This document shows, piece by piece, positions 43,589 through 52,545 of a stretch of 64,000 bases of DNA; the first letter of the stretch is position 1, and the number at the start of each line of letters is the position of its first letter. Position numbers and translations under genes: made by a program. Origin of the DNA: Desulfatibacillum aliphaticivorans DSM 15576 (GTDB taxonomy: Bacteria > Desulfobacterota > Desulfobacteria > Desulfobacterales > Desulfatibacillaceae); the NCBI RefSeq assembly GCF_000429905.1, contig NZ_AUCT01000001.1, forward strand, positions 290,166 through 354,165, written 5' to 3'. The notes beneath the pieces were generated by a model. The model was not told where the DNA came from. It saw nothing but the letters and a program-made list of their open reading frames with translations, and searched no databases.

Positions 43589-46500
43589 CTACTCCTCCTG
43601 TTGAACGGGGCCGTTAACCGGAAGGCGAACGGTAAACCGCGATCCGTGGCCGATTTCGCTTTCCACGGTTATCTCCCCCCCCATGAGCCCCACCAGCTTT
43701 TTGCATATGGAAAGCCCCAAGCCGGTTCCTTCGTATTTTCTATCCAACCCGGTTTCTATTTGCCTGAACGGTTTGAACAGCTTGCTGAAATCTCCGGGCT
43801 GAATGCCGATGCCCGTGTCCTGAATCTGGATCATCACCATATCTACACCCTGAGGATTGCGATTGGACGGACCGCTGACCAAAACGCTCACACTCCCCTT
43901 TTCCGTAAACTTGATGGCGTTGTTGACCAGGTTGATGAGCACCTGCTCCATGCGCCTTTTATCGCAAAAAATCCGGAGATCGGAAGCGTCCTGCGTCAAT
44001 TCCAGCACCAGGCCTTTTTTCTCCGCCAGAGGACGGACCGATTGCACCACCCCGTTGACGGCCTGGGTGAAATCGAATTTTTCGGGCGCCAGGACCAGTT
44101 GGTCCGCTTCGATTTTGGAAATGTCCAGAACGTCGTTTATAAGGGCAAGCAAATGGCGGGCGCTGTTTCGCACCATGCCCATCTGCTTTTTCTGTTCTTT
44201 GTTCAAGGGGCCGGGAAGCTCCTGGAGCACAATGGATGAAAAACCGATAATGGAGTTCAGCGGAGTTCGCAGTTCGTGGGACATGGTGGCCAAAAAAGCC
44301 GATTTCAACCGGTCCGCCGACTCGGCCTTTTCCTTGGCGGTAACCAGATGCGCCTCCAGTTCCTCCCGGCGCGCGATTTCCTTGGCCAGCCTGCGGTTCC
44401 AGACAAAAACCAGCAGCATCATGCACAGGATGACGCCAAGGACCGCGCCCGCCCATTTGAGAATCGTCCGCACCTCCCTGCCGTGTTCAAAGCGCACGGT
44501 GATCCATCGGGCGCGTATGGCGGCCGCCTCTTCCGGGGTGATGGAGTCCAGGCCCTTTTGCAGGATGTCCCGCAAAATGGGCCAATCCTTGCGCACGGCG
44601 ATGCGAATGCCGTCCACGGTCCCGTCCATGGGAGCGGCGACCTTGATGTTGGATATGTTGTACTTGGCGATGACGTACGATCCGTGGGCCAGGGTGTTGA
44701 CGTAAGCGTCCGCCTCGCCCGAGGCCACGGCCTCCAGGGCCTGGGCCGTGTCATCGTACAAAACCAGGCTCAGCTCGGGATATTTTTCGCGGATCCGGTC
44801 TTCCATGTAGCTGTTGCGTTTGAGAGCGATGAATTTCCCGGTCAGGTCTTCCGCGCCGCCGATGAACGGAGCGTCGGTCCGGCAGAAAATCATTTCAGGC
44901 GAGCTGAGATAGGGCTTGGTGAAAACCAGGTACTCGTCCCGGCTTTCCGTTTTCATGACGGCAGGGAGGACGTCCACGCCCTTTGCCTTGGCCTGGACGA
45001 TGACCTCGCTCCAGGTGTCGAAAGGAATCACCTTGAGGTTGGTTCCCAGGCGCTTGTTCAGCAATGTTACGTATTCGGAGGCCACGCCTGCGTGTTTGCC
45101 TCCCTCGGTGAGGAACTCAAAGGGCTCGTACCCGGGATCCACGCCCAGCCGAATAACCGGATGCTCATCGATCCAGGCCTTTTCCAGGGGGCTCAGGTAG
45201 ATCGAAGACTTGCCTTCCAACCGGGCGATTTTATCGAAATACCTGGCTTCGGAGTCCACGATCCAACGTTTTTCAATAACCTCCAGCTTATCTTTGGGCA
45301 TGGCTTCAACGCCCTGGTTGATCAATTCCAGCAGGTCTTTATTGCCTTTGGCAACGCCCGCTTTCAGGCTTCTGGAAAACAGCGGGGTGGAGTGCCCCAC
45401 CACCTTGCCTGCAAACCGGTCCCTGGTTAACAGCAGATCCACCACAATGGACTCATCTATGAACGCGTCTATCTGTCCTTGGATCAGGGCGTAAAGCATA
45501 TCTTCGGCGGTGGAAAACGGCACGGCGGTGCAGGTTTCCTTCAGGCTGTTCAGCGCGTATTCCTCCTGATACGACCCCTTGACGACGCCGATGGAGACGT
45601 CTCGCATACTTTCCAAGGGCGGGGAGACGGGGCTTTCGGGCAGGTAATAAAGATTGGAATCCAGCTCGTAAATGGTCTGGGAAAAATCCATCCACTCCCT
45701 GCGAGACTCGCTGGAATACAGCCCGGAATGAAAAGCCGCCTCTCCGTCCTTGACGATCCTGACGCTTTGGTCCCAATCAACCATGTCAAAGACGACCTTT
45801 TGGCCCACGGTTTCGGCCCACAGCTTCCAATAGTCCACCAGCATGCCGGCGGGGCGGCCGAAGGGGTCCCGGAAGGACATGGGCTGATAGTCCGTGCTTA
45901 TGGAAATCACCAGGGCGTCGTCTTTAGGCCGAACCCGGGTCCAGCCCAGCCATTTGCGCTCCAGCTCGCCCCGCTCTTCCGGGGTGATCTGCGCAAGGCC
46001 CCGGTTGATGATTTCAAGCAACGCCTTGTTTCCTTTGGCTATGCCTCCCCTATAGTTGCGGACGAATATGGGCAGGTTGGCGGCGAACCGATAGTCATTG
46101 GTCAGATAATGCTTTTTCAGATAATCCCTGAGATTCTCCACCGGGGCGATGAACACGCGAATCTCCCCGTTCTGAGCGGCGCCGAACAGGGCCGGATAAT
46201 CCTTGTACAAAGCAAGGTCCAGGCCCGGGTGATGCTTTCGCATGAACTGTTCCGTGTATCCCCCGGCGGGGACGCCCACCTTGAAGCCTTTCAGGTCCTC
46301 CGGCCCTCCTATCCCCAGAATGCTTTTATGAAAAACAATGTAATACGACACTCCGTGGATGGGATTGGAAAAATCCATGAACTCCTGGCGCTCTTCGGTG
46401 CTGAACAACCCCGCATTAATCTGCGCCCCGCCCTCCCGGACCATGGCCACGGTTTCTTCAAAAGGCGCCCCGGTGAATCGGACGGGCACGCCCGTCTTTT

Positions 46501-46759
46501 GCGACCACAAACGCCACAAATCCACAATCAGGCCCTGGGACCGGCCGTCTTTGTCAACAAACTTGAACGGCGGATGGCTCAGGTTATGGGCGATGACCAG
46601 CTCGTTTTGAATATCCGGGGATGCAGGACCGCCTGCGCCGCTCTCGGTCTCCTGGGTTGCCAAAGCCGGAGAAAGCGCCATAAAAAAGGCCGTTGCGCAA
46701 AAGAGCATCCAGAAGAAATTCCCTTTTATACTCAAGGATTTATGAAACACTCTCAACAT
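43589..46759 (-). CDS. Sensor kinase with three tandem periplasmic solute-binding domains
   Basis: 1056 aa. A signal/TM segment at ~15-35 precedes three SBP_bac_3-type domains in series: ~50-275 (ELVIAHNLSHPPFKFVDKDG), ~305-530 (DALVISISTDYQPMSFRDPF) and ~550-780 (HPVIRLGVDPGYEPFEFLTE). TM2 is at ~793-815, then HisKA (LATMSHELRTPLNSIIGFSS) and HATPase (IQIQDTGIGIQPGDFSKLFK, GTGLGLSICKKLVGLMGGE). It resembles EvgS/BvgS, which have two such Venus-flytrap domains; three is rarer. It lacks the C-terminal receiver of those proteins, which is supplied by the next gene. Ligands are unknown. Confidence 0.93.
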   Translation of the reverse strand: MLRVFHKSLSIKGNFFWMLFCATAFFMALSPALATQETESGAGGPASPDIQNELVIAHNLSHPPFKFVDKDGRSQGLIVDLWRLWSQKTGVPVRFTGAPFEETVAMVREGGAQINAGLFSTEERQEFMDFSNPIHGVSYYIVFHKSILGIGGPEDLKGFKVGVPAGGYTEQFMRKHHPGLDLALYKDYPALFGAAQNGEIRVFIAPVENLRDYLKKHYLTNDYRFAANLPIFVRNYRGGIAKGNKALLEIINRGLAQITPEERGELERKWLGWTRVRPKDDALVISISTDYQPMSFRDPFGRPAGMLVDYWKLWAETVGQKVVFDMVDWDQSVRIVKDGEAAFHSGLYSSESRREWMDFSQTIYELDSNLYYLPESPVSPPLESMRDVSIGVVKGSYQEEYALNSLKETCTAVPFSTAEDMLYALIQGQIDAFIDESIVVDLLLTRDRFAGKVVGHSTPLFSRSLKAGVAKGNKDLLELINQGVEAMPKDKLEVIEKRWIVDSEARYFDKIARLEGKSSIYLSPLEKAWIDEHPVIRLGVDPGYEPFEFLTEGGKHAGVASEYVTLLNKRLGTNLKVIPFDTWSEVIVQAKAKGVDVLPAVMKTESRDEYLVFTKPYLSSPEMIFCRTDAPFIGGAEDLTGKFIALKRNSYMEDRIREKYPELSLVLYDDTAQALEAVASGEADAYVNTLAHGSYVIAKYNISNIKVAAPMDGTVDGIRIAVRKDWPILRDILQKGLDSITPEEAAAIRARWITVRFEHGREVRTILKWAGAVLGVILCMMLLVFVWNRRLAKEIARREELEAHLVTAKEKAESADRLKSAFLATMSHELRTPLNSIIGFSSIVLQELPGPLNKEQKKQMGMVRNSARHLLALINDVLDISKIEADQLVLAPEKFDFTQAVNGVVQSVRPLAEKKGLVLELTQDASDLRIFCDKRRMEQVLINLVNNAIKFTEKGSVSVLVSGPSNRNPQGVDMVMIQIQDTGIGIQPGDFSKLFKPFRQIETGLDRKYEGTGLGLSICKKLVGLMGGEITVESEIGHGSRFTVRLPVNGPVQQEE

Positions 46760-47066
46760 GTGTCATCCCAATCTTCTGTAGATGGCTGGCGCCTGTTTTC
46801 AGGGCGCGTTTACGTTGACGCTTTGGATTAAAAGGACTGGCTGACCCTGTTGCAAAATACAAAAAAAAGCGTGCAAAAGGTCTTTTGATCTGCAATTCTC
46901 CGCGCAAGCGCTCCGGCGGGAGCCCTTAATTCTTACATCTGATAATGATACCATGCCCATTTTCGACAAGGCCACTTTTTTCTACAGGCCGGCGCATAAG
47001 AACGGAGGGGGCGCCTAAGGCGCAAAACAAGGCGAGCAGGCGGGACAAACATATAATACTGCGGTA
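46760..47066. other. Intergenic spacer between kinase genes
   Basis: About 300 bp. A minus-strand reading frame at 46933-47142 has a basic, Arg/Pro-rich translation and overlaps the neighbouring gene; I do not call it. No promoter or terminator is convincing. Confidence 0.4.
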
Positions 47067-48287
47067 TTATTTCTCTTTCCGGTTCTGGGCTATGGGAATC
47101 CGAAGAATAAAGGTCGTGCCCCGCCCTATCGCGCTTTCGCATTTTATGGAGCCGCCGTGGGTGTTAATGATGTTGTAGGCCATGTTGAGGCCCAGGCCGG
47201 TTCCCTTGCCCACTTCCTTGGTGGTGAAAAAAGGATCGTAGATCTTGGCCAGGTGTTCTTCGGAAATGCCTTTGCCCGTATCCCGGATTTTGATTTCCAC
47301 CTCCTGCCCCAGGTCCCGTGTTTGGATATGAATTTCGCCCTTCTCTTCGATGGCCTGGGCCGCATTAACCAGGATATTCATGAACACCTGGTTGATCCGG
47401 TGGGGATAGCAGTCCACCAGAGGCAGTTCGCCTAAATCCTTAAACACTTCGGCTTTGTATTTGATTTCATTCCAAACCACATTAAGGGTGGACTCCAGCC
47501 CCTGGTTAATATTGGCCGGCTTGACTTCATCTTCATCCGGGTGGGCGAAATCCTTGAGGTCGTTGACGATCTTTTTAATGCGCTCCGTCCCTTCCCGGCA
47601 ATCCTGTATGAGGTCGTTTGTGTCTTCCAGGATGTAGTCCAGGTCAATCCGCTGCTCATACTCCAGGATGCCGTGCAGCTGATCCTTTAACGGCAATGTC
47701 ATGCAGGAAGGGTCGTCGTGAACATTTTGGCAAAACTCCTTATATTTTCTTACGAGTCCGGCCAGGTCGTCCAAATAGTCTCCCAAAGTTTTCAGGTTGC
47801 TGCTCACAAAGCCCGTGGGATTATTTATTTCATGGGCCACCCCTGCCGCAAGCTGGCCCACGGAGGCCATCTTTTCCGATTGAAGCAGGTGGATCCTGGC
47901 CTGCTGCTGCTCCTCCTCCAACTGAATGATTCGAAGCCCCACCCTCAGTCTGGCGTTCAGTTCCGCCGAGTCAATGGGCTTGCTCATGAAGTCGTCGGCG
48001 CCGGCGCCAAGGGCTTCCACCGTGTTTTCCTTGCCTTCCCGGGAGGTCAGAATAATTATGTATACATAATGCGAAAACTTATTGCTGCGGATGCGGTCGC
48101 ACAATTCCAACCCGCTGAGTTTCGGCATACTCCAATCGGTAATGACGATGCGCGCGGGATTCTTTTGAAACAGGTCCCACGCCTCTTCACCGTCCTTTGC
48201 CGGGACGGTTTCATGCCCCCATTTACTCAAAAGCCTGGTTATGACCATTCTTCCGATATCATCGTCGTCTGCTACTAAAACACGCAT
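47067..48287 (-). CDS. Receiver-histidine kinase fusion
   Basis: 406 aa from the ATG at 48287 (GGAGCAAGTTC upstream). The frame extends ~150 codons further but without ribosome sites or domain content. The receiver occupies residues ~1-125 (RVLVADDDDIGRMV, RIVITDWSMPKLSG, DDFMSKPIDSAEL). A linker leads to a kinase with ASVGQLAAGVAHEINNPTGF and a HATPase with NILVNAAQAIEEKGEIHI, IRDTGKGISEEHL and GKGTGLGLNMAYNIINTHGG. A soluble protein that may read the phosphorylation state of another system through its receiver. It is divergent from the plus-strand signalling set. Confidence 0.93.
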   Translation of the reverse strand: MRVLVADDDDIGRMVITRLLSKWGHETVPAKDGEEAWDLFQKNPARIVITDWSMPKLSGLELCDRIRSNKFSHYVYIIILTSREGKENTVEALGAGADDFMSKPIDSAELNARLRVGLRIIQLEEEQQQARIHLLQSEKMASVGQLAAGVAHEINNPTGFVSSNLKTLGDYLDDLAGLVRKYKEFCQNVHDDPSCMTLPLKDQLHGILEYEQRIDLDYILEDTNDLIQDCREGTERIKKIVNDLKDFAHPDEDEVKPANINQGLESTLNVVWNEIKYKAEVFKDLGELPLVDCYPHRINQVFMNILVNAAQAIEEKGEIHIQTRDLGQEVEIKIRDTGKGISEEHLAKIYDPFFTTKEVGKGTGLGLNMAYNIINTHGGSIKCESAIGRGTTFILRIPIAQNRKEK

Positions 48288-48621
48288 GAACTTGCTCCGT
48301 TCCGTGGGAAATATGCTTTGGTTTCTGCAAACTGTCCGGAGAAATATGCAAATTGCATACCTTCCGGCATAAAGCTGCCGGCGCAGCCGACCTTGCGGGT
48401 TTTCTCGCACTTGCAGGAGGCATTGTGCGTCAATACCCTGCCGGATGTCAGGATTATGACCCTTTTTCGCCTCCTCCCAGAGGCAATTATGCCGCGGCCT
48501 GCGCTTTCCACGGGATTTCGAGCGATAGTCACCCTCCAAGACATCGTTGGCCTGTATTTTGCTTCCCAAAAGGTTAGCAAGAAAAAATCCAATCTTTTGC
48601 GAAAGGAACGGAGCAATGATC
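48288..48621. promoter_or_regulatory. Divergent promoter region of two signalling gene sets
   Basis: About 330 bp between the starts of the minus-strand receiver-kinase and the plus-strand receiver gene. It must contain both promoters. No convincing -10/-35 pair, operator or repeat was seen. Confidence 0.35.
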
Positions 48622-49347
48622 ATGAAAAACAGGATGGTCCATATCCTCATGCCGTCCCAGGAAAAGGCCGATGAAACAAGAGTGGAGTTGGCCGGATTGG
48701 ATGCCCAGACTTCCGTAATCATACATGACAGGGACACATTCAAAATCTCCGGCGTCAGTTATGAAGCCGTAATTCTGGAATACGAAACCGAATCCACGCT
48801 TTGGCTGGAAGCCCTGGCGCGCACTTTAACCTCCGCGCCCCGCACCCGGGTGATTTTGCTTGCACCCGAGCTGGCGGCTGGAAGACGGGATGCAAGGATT
48901 TCAGTTTATGCCAATCTCTTTTTGGCTGCCGACCTTAAACAGGCCGCCGAGCTGGCCCTCAGGCAGGAAGAGCTGGATCAACAGGACCGGAAAACCATTT
49001 TGATCGTGGATGACGACAATCAGGTTCTCAAGTCCTTTTCGCGCCTGCTGCGCCACTCGCCCTGGAACGTATACGCGGTCTCCCACGGAGAGCGCGCCAT
49101 GAATCTTCTGAACGTGGAGAAAGTGGATCTGGTGGTGACGGACATCAAAATGCCCGGGATACACGGGCTTGAGCTAATATCCAGGATACGCAAGAATTAC
49201 AAGGAATTGCCTATAGTGGTCTGCTCAGGTTATCCGGGCATGAAAGACGACATGGAACTGAAATTCTATAACATAGCCGGATTCATTGAAAAGCCTGTGA
49301 ACCCGGAGGAATTTGAAAAGCAAATCGCGGCCGCCCTGGGAGAATAA
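48622..49347 (+). CDS. Receiver-domain protein with degenerate N-terminal domain
   Basis: 241 aa from the ATG at 48622, where GGAG lies 8 nt upstream. Residues ~1-115 look like a receiver-shaped domain without its acidic pocket (MVHILMPSQEKADETRVELA, VILEYETE). The C-terminal receiver, ~122-241, is complete: ILIVDDDNQVLKSFSRLLRH, LVVTDIKMPGIHGLELISRI, VVCSGYPG and GFIEKPVNPEEF. First gene of a four-gene set (48622-52468) with short gaps. It probably acts by protein interaction, as it has no output domain. Confidence 0.85.
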   Translation: MKNRMVHILMPSQEKADETRVELAGLDAQTSVIIHDRDTFKISGVSYEAVILEYETESTLWLEALARTLTSAPRTRVILLAPELAAGRRDARISVYANLFLAADLKQAAELALRQEELDQQDRKTILIVDDDNQVLKSFSRLLRHSPWNVYAVSHGERAMNLLNVEKVDLVVTDIKMPGIHGLELISRIRKNYKELPIVVCSGYPGMKDDMELKFYNIAGFIEKPVNPEEFEKQIAAALGE

Positions 49348-49366
49348 CCTTTTTTCGGAAAAGCGC

Positions 49367-50731
49367 ATGAACGCCCCTAAACCCAAATATAGGCACACCG
49401 TGATGCTGGTGGACGACGAGCCTGGAATATCCAAGGCCATCCAGCGCATTCTGCGCAGGGAGGGTTTGAACATTCTTACGGCCCAAAGCGGGCCCCAGGC
49501 TTTGGACATGTTGAAAAACCGGGAGACCATGATTTCCCTGATTATCTCGGATCATAGAATGCCGGAAATGACGGGAGCGCAGTTTCTTTCCCAAGCCCGG
49601 AAAATCGTCCCGGACGCCATTCGGTTTCTTTTGACCGGATACTCGGAAATGGACGCCATTATTCAAGCCGTAAACCAGGGGCGCATCCACCGGTATCTCA
49701 CCAAGCCCTGGCAGGACGACGACCTGTTGCTTCAGGTCCGCCAGGCTTTGGAGCAGTTCGAACTGACCATGGAGAACAAAAGGCTGCTTGCTCTGACCGC
49801 CAGGCAAAACGCCAAGTTGAAGGAATTGAACCATGGTCTGGAGGCAAAGGTTGCGGAGCGCACCAAAGAGATTGAGCAAAAGAACCTCCAGCTTTCCGCA
49901 CTGAACAAGGAACTGGAGTCCTCCTTTCACAATACGGTGCGCTCTTTCGCCTCCCTGCTTCAAATGCAAACGCCCATCCTTGCAGGGCATGGCAGACGGG
50001 TAAGCGCCATGGCCCGGGATATGGCCATGGAAATGGGCCTGGAGCAAAATGAGACCACAAATATTGAAATCGCCGCCCTGCTTCATGACATGGCCCGACT
50101 GGAAATCGCCAGGGACAAACACCTTGTTCCGGTCTCCCAGTGGTCCCATGAGGACCAGGAGAAATACCGCCAGCACCCGGCCGAAGGGCAGGCCATGGTC
50201 CGCCTTATAGGCAAATTGGACCACGTGGGGCTGCTCATCCGGTCGCATCATGAGCGATGCGACGGAAAAGGATTTCCCGACGGCCTGGACAGGTTCTCCA
50301 TCCCGCTGGGCGCCAAAATTATCGCCGTAGCCGACTATTACGATATGGTTATTCACCTGGAAAAGGACAAGAACGAAGCGGTAATAGCCTACATGAAAAA
50401 AAAACCGGGCGCCGGGTCCATGAATAAGCAAATCCTGCTGAAAAAAGCGGCGATTCAATTTATTAAGGAAAACTCCGGCGTCATCTTCGACGCCCTGGCC
50501 GTGGAGGCCTTTCTGGCCTGCCTGTCCCAAAAGGGGACCGCCGGCGCCAGGGAAAAGGAAGTAGGCATCAAACAGTTAAAGCCGGGCATGGTCTTGTCGC
50601 GGGCCATTTATTCGGCCAAGGGGCAGTATTTGCTGCCCTACGACACGGAGCTTTCCGAAGGGTATATCGTACGGCTGAGAAAAATCGCGGAAGGAGCGGG
50701 CTTGGGACCGATCCATGTTCTGCTTAATTAA
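49367..50731 (+). CDS. Receiver/HD-GYP-like protein with altered catalytic motif
   Basis: 454 aa from the ATG at 49367. The receiver is at ~8-125 (VMLVDDEPGISKAIQRILRR, LIISDHRMPEMTGAQFL, RYLTKPWQDDDLL), then a coiled-coil ~130-190 and an HD domain ~200-330. The HD pair is present in LLHDMARLEIA, but the usual HDIGK lysine is replaced (HDMAR), and GYP reads GFP in HHERCDGKGFPDGL. It resembles RpfG-type phosphodiesterases; the substitutions leave activity uncertain. Second gene of the set. Confidence 0.88.
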   Translation: MNAPKPKYRHTVMLVDDEPGISKAIQRILRREGLNILTAQSGPQALDMLKNRETMISLIISDHRMPEMTGAQFLSQARKIVPDAIRFLLTGYSEMDAIIQAVNQGRIHRYLTKPWQDDDLLLQVRQALEQFELTMENKRLLALTARQNAKLKELNHGLEAKVAERTKEIEQKNLQLSALNKELESSFHNTVRSFASLLQMQTPILAGHGRRVSAMARDMAMEMGLEQNETTNIEIAALLHDMARLEIARDKHLVPVSQWSHEDQEKYRQHPAEGQAMVRLIGKLDHVGLLIRSHHERCDGKGFPDGLDRFSIPLGAKIIAVADYYDMVIHLEKDKNEAVIAYMKKKPGAGSMNKQILLKKAAIQFIKENSGVIFDALAVEAFLACLSQKGTAGAREKEVGIKQLKPGMVLSRAIYSAKGQYLLPYDTELSEGYIVRLRKIAEGAGLGPIHVLLN

Positions 50732-50783
50732 AAAAATCACCCGTAATCGGGATTTACAGACGGTTGATGAAAGGAACTAGCAA

Positions 50784-51641
50784 TTGCCGAAACAGGATAT
50801 ACTGAAAGATTTGGACAAGATTCTTGATCTTCCCACCCTGCCGGTGGCGGCCATCAAATTCAATCAGATGGTCGCCGATGGCAAGGCATCCATGAAGGAC
50901 ATCAGCGATGCCTTGGGGAAGGATCAGGCTATTGTCCTTAAAATCCTGAAAATGGCGAACTCCGCCTTTTTCGGCCTGCGGAAAAAGGTGGAAACCCTGC
51001 AACACGCGGTCGTTATTTTGGGAATAAACACGGTGCGCAACGCGGTGCTGTCCCTGTCCGTCGTGGAATGCTTCAAACCGGGCAAAAGCAATGAAAGCGG
51101 CATTAACGCATGGCTTCTTTGGAAACACTCCCTGGCCGTGGCCGTGCTTAGCCAACACCTATCCAAACAAACAAAAATCGCCGCCCCGGACGACTGCTTT
51201 GTGGGAGGGCTGCTTCATGACGTGGGCAAGCTGGTCCTGCTCCAGTACTTTTATGGAACCATGGAGAAGATCGTGGAGTCCATGGACGCGAACCAGAGGT
51301 CCTTCTCCGTGGCGGAGAGGGAATTCGTCAGTGCAAGCCATGCAATGGTGGGCGGCGCCCTTGCCAAAAAATGGCGGCTTCCCGAAGGCCTGGTCGGGGT
51401 TATAAAAAGCCACCATACCATGTCCAGCAGCGCCCCGGACATGGACAGGCTGAAGATGGTTCATGCGGCCGATATCATTGTCAACGGGTACCTGGGCGAC
51501 TTTATGGGGCATAAATGGCCCCTGAAAGTGCATCCCTCGGTGGAGCCCTTGGTTGCGAAACATCTCAATACGGTTGACGTCTGGTTTTCCGAGGTGGAGC
51601 CTCAAATTCAGGAAGCCTACTCTTTTTTCATGGAGGAATAG
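50784..51641 (+). CDS. HDOD domain protein
   Basis: 285 aa, apparently starting with TTG at 50784 (AAGGAACTAGCAA upstream); the next ATG lies well inside the domain. The HDOD domain begins at LDLPTLPVAAIKFNQMVADG, with DQAIVLKILKMANSAFFGLR and ILGINTVRNAVLSLSVVECF, followed by GLLHDVGKLVLLQYF, which retains an HD pair. HDOD proteins are regulatory relatives of HD-GYP enzymes, often without catalytic activity, in bacterial signalling. Third gene of the set; the next start lies 8 bp after its stop. Confidence 0.9.
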   Translation: MPKQDILKDLDKILDLPTLPVAAIKFNQMVADGKASMKDISDALGKDQAIVLKILKMANSAFFGLRKKVETLQHAVVILGINTVRNAVLSLSVVECFKPGKSNESGINAWLLWKHSLAVAVLSQHLSKQTKIAAPDDCFVGGLLHDVGKLVLLQYFYGTMEKIVESMDANQRSFSVAEREFVSASHAMVGGALAKKWRLPEGLVGVIKSHHTMSSSAPDMDRLKMVHAADIIVNGYLGDFMGHKWPLKVHPSVEPLVAKHLNTVDVWFSEVEPQIQEAYSFFMEE

Positions 51642-51649
51642 CGGCTATC

Positions 51650-52468
51650 ATGGAAGAAATTCAACATACCGTTCTTTGCGTGGATGACGAAGTCAACATC
51701 CTCCATTCCTTAAAAAGGCTTTTGCGCAGGGAGCCGTACAATGTGTTGACTGCGACAAGCGGGGACGAAGCTCTTAACATCCTGGAAAAGAATGAGGTCC
51801 AGCTCATTGTCTGCGATCAAAGAATGCCGGGCATGAGCGGGACCGAGCTTATGTCCCGGGTCAGAGACCTGTATCCCGAAACCATCCGCATCGTTCTCTC
51901 GGGCTATTCGGAAATAAAGACCATTACGGAAGCCATCAACAAGGGCCACATCTACAAATTTTTCTTCAAGCCCTGGGACGATGAAAACCTCAAGCTGGAA
52001 ATCCGCGCCGCCCTGCAGCATTGGGAGCTTATCCGGGCCAACAAGGTGCTGCACGAGCAGGTTATCGGGCATAATCAGGAGCTTTCCCAAATCAATGAAA
52101 GGCTGGAGCAACTGGTCTGGGAAAGAACCCAGGAACTGGAGTTCCGAAACCAGGCCCTGGAAGTCTCCCACGCCATCCTGGCGGACATCCCCCTGCCTAT
52201 CATCGGCATGGACCCGGACGGCTGCGTGGTGCTTATCAACCGCAAAGCCGAGGATCTGAGGGAAGACGGCATCGAACTGCATGTGGACAACCCCATGCGC
52301 GGCGTCCTGCCCTCCCAGGCCGCCATGCTTCTGAATCAAGCCATTTTGGAGAACAGCGCCCAATCCATGCAAGGCGTGAAAATCGGCGCCAAAACCTACG
52401 ACATGAAAATCGTGCCCCTGTCCGGCCAGTTTTCCAACCGCGGATTCATCATCACTCTCTTGGACTAA
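51650..52468 (+). CDS. Receiver-PAS response regulator
   Basis: 272 aa. The receiver is at ~5-122 (VLCVDDEVNILHSLKRLLRR, LIVCDQRMPGMSGTELMSRV, KFFFKPWDDENLK), very similar to that of the receiver/HD-GYP protein two genes upstream. A coiled-coil ~135-178 leads to a PAS-like domain (ILADIPLPIIGMDPDGCVVL). There is no DNA-binding or enzymatic output. It is the last gene of the set and may act as an adaptor. The ribosome site is weak (GGAGG 13 nt upstream), consistent with coupling to the HDOD gene. Confidence 0.88.
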   Translation: MEEIQHTVLCVDDEVNILHSLKRLLRREPYNVLTATSGDEALNILEKNEVQLIVCDQRMPGMSGTELMSRVRDLYPETIRIVLSGYSEIKTITEAINKGHIYKFFFKPWDDENLKLEIRAALQHWELIRANKVLHEQVIGHNQELSQINERLEQLVWERTQELEFRNQALEVSHAILADIPLPIIGMDPDGCVVLINRKAEDLREDGIELHVDNPMRGVLPSQAAMLLNQAILENSAQSMQGVKIGAKTYDMKIVPLSGQFSNRGFIITLLD

Positions 52469-52545
52469 GAGCGCTCCCCAACGGGATCAAGCGGTATACG
52501 CCTCTATCCACTTGGGCGGGGAAATCCTACGCCCTACGGCGGTTC

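Noticed and set aside
46933..47142. A 69-codon minus-strand frame between two kinase genes.
   Set aside because: Arg/Pro-rich translation, no ribosome site, and it overlaps the end of the neighbouring kinase gene.
48288..48743. An N-terminal extension of the receiver-kinase at 47067-48287 by ~150 codons.
   Set aside because: The extension overlaps the divergent gene start and has no domain content; the ATG at 48287 has a ribosome site and begins exactly at the receiver domain.
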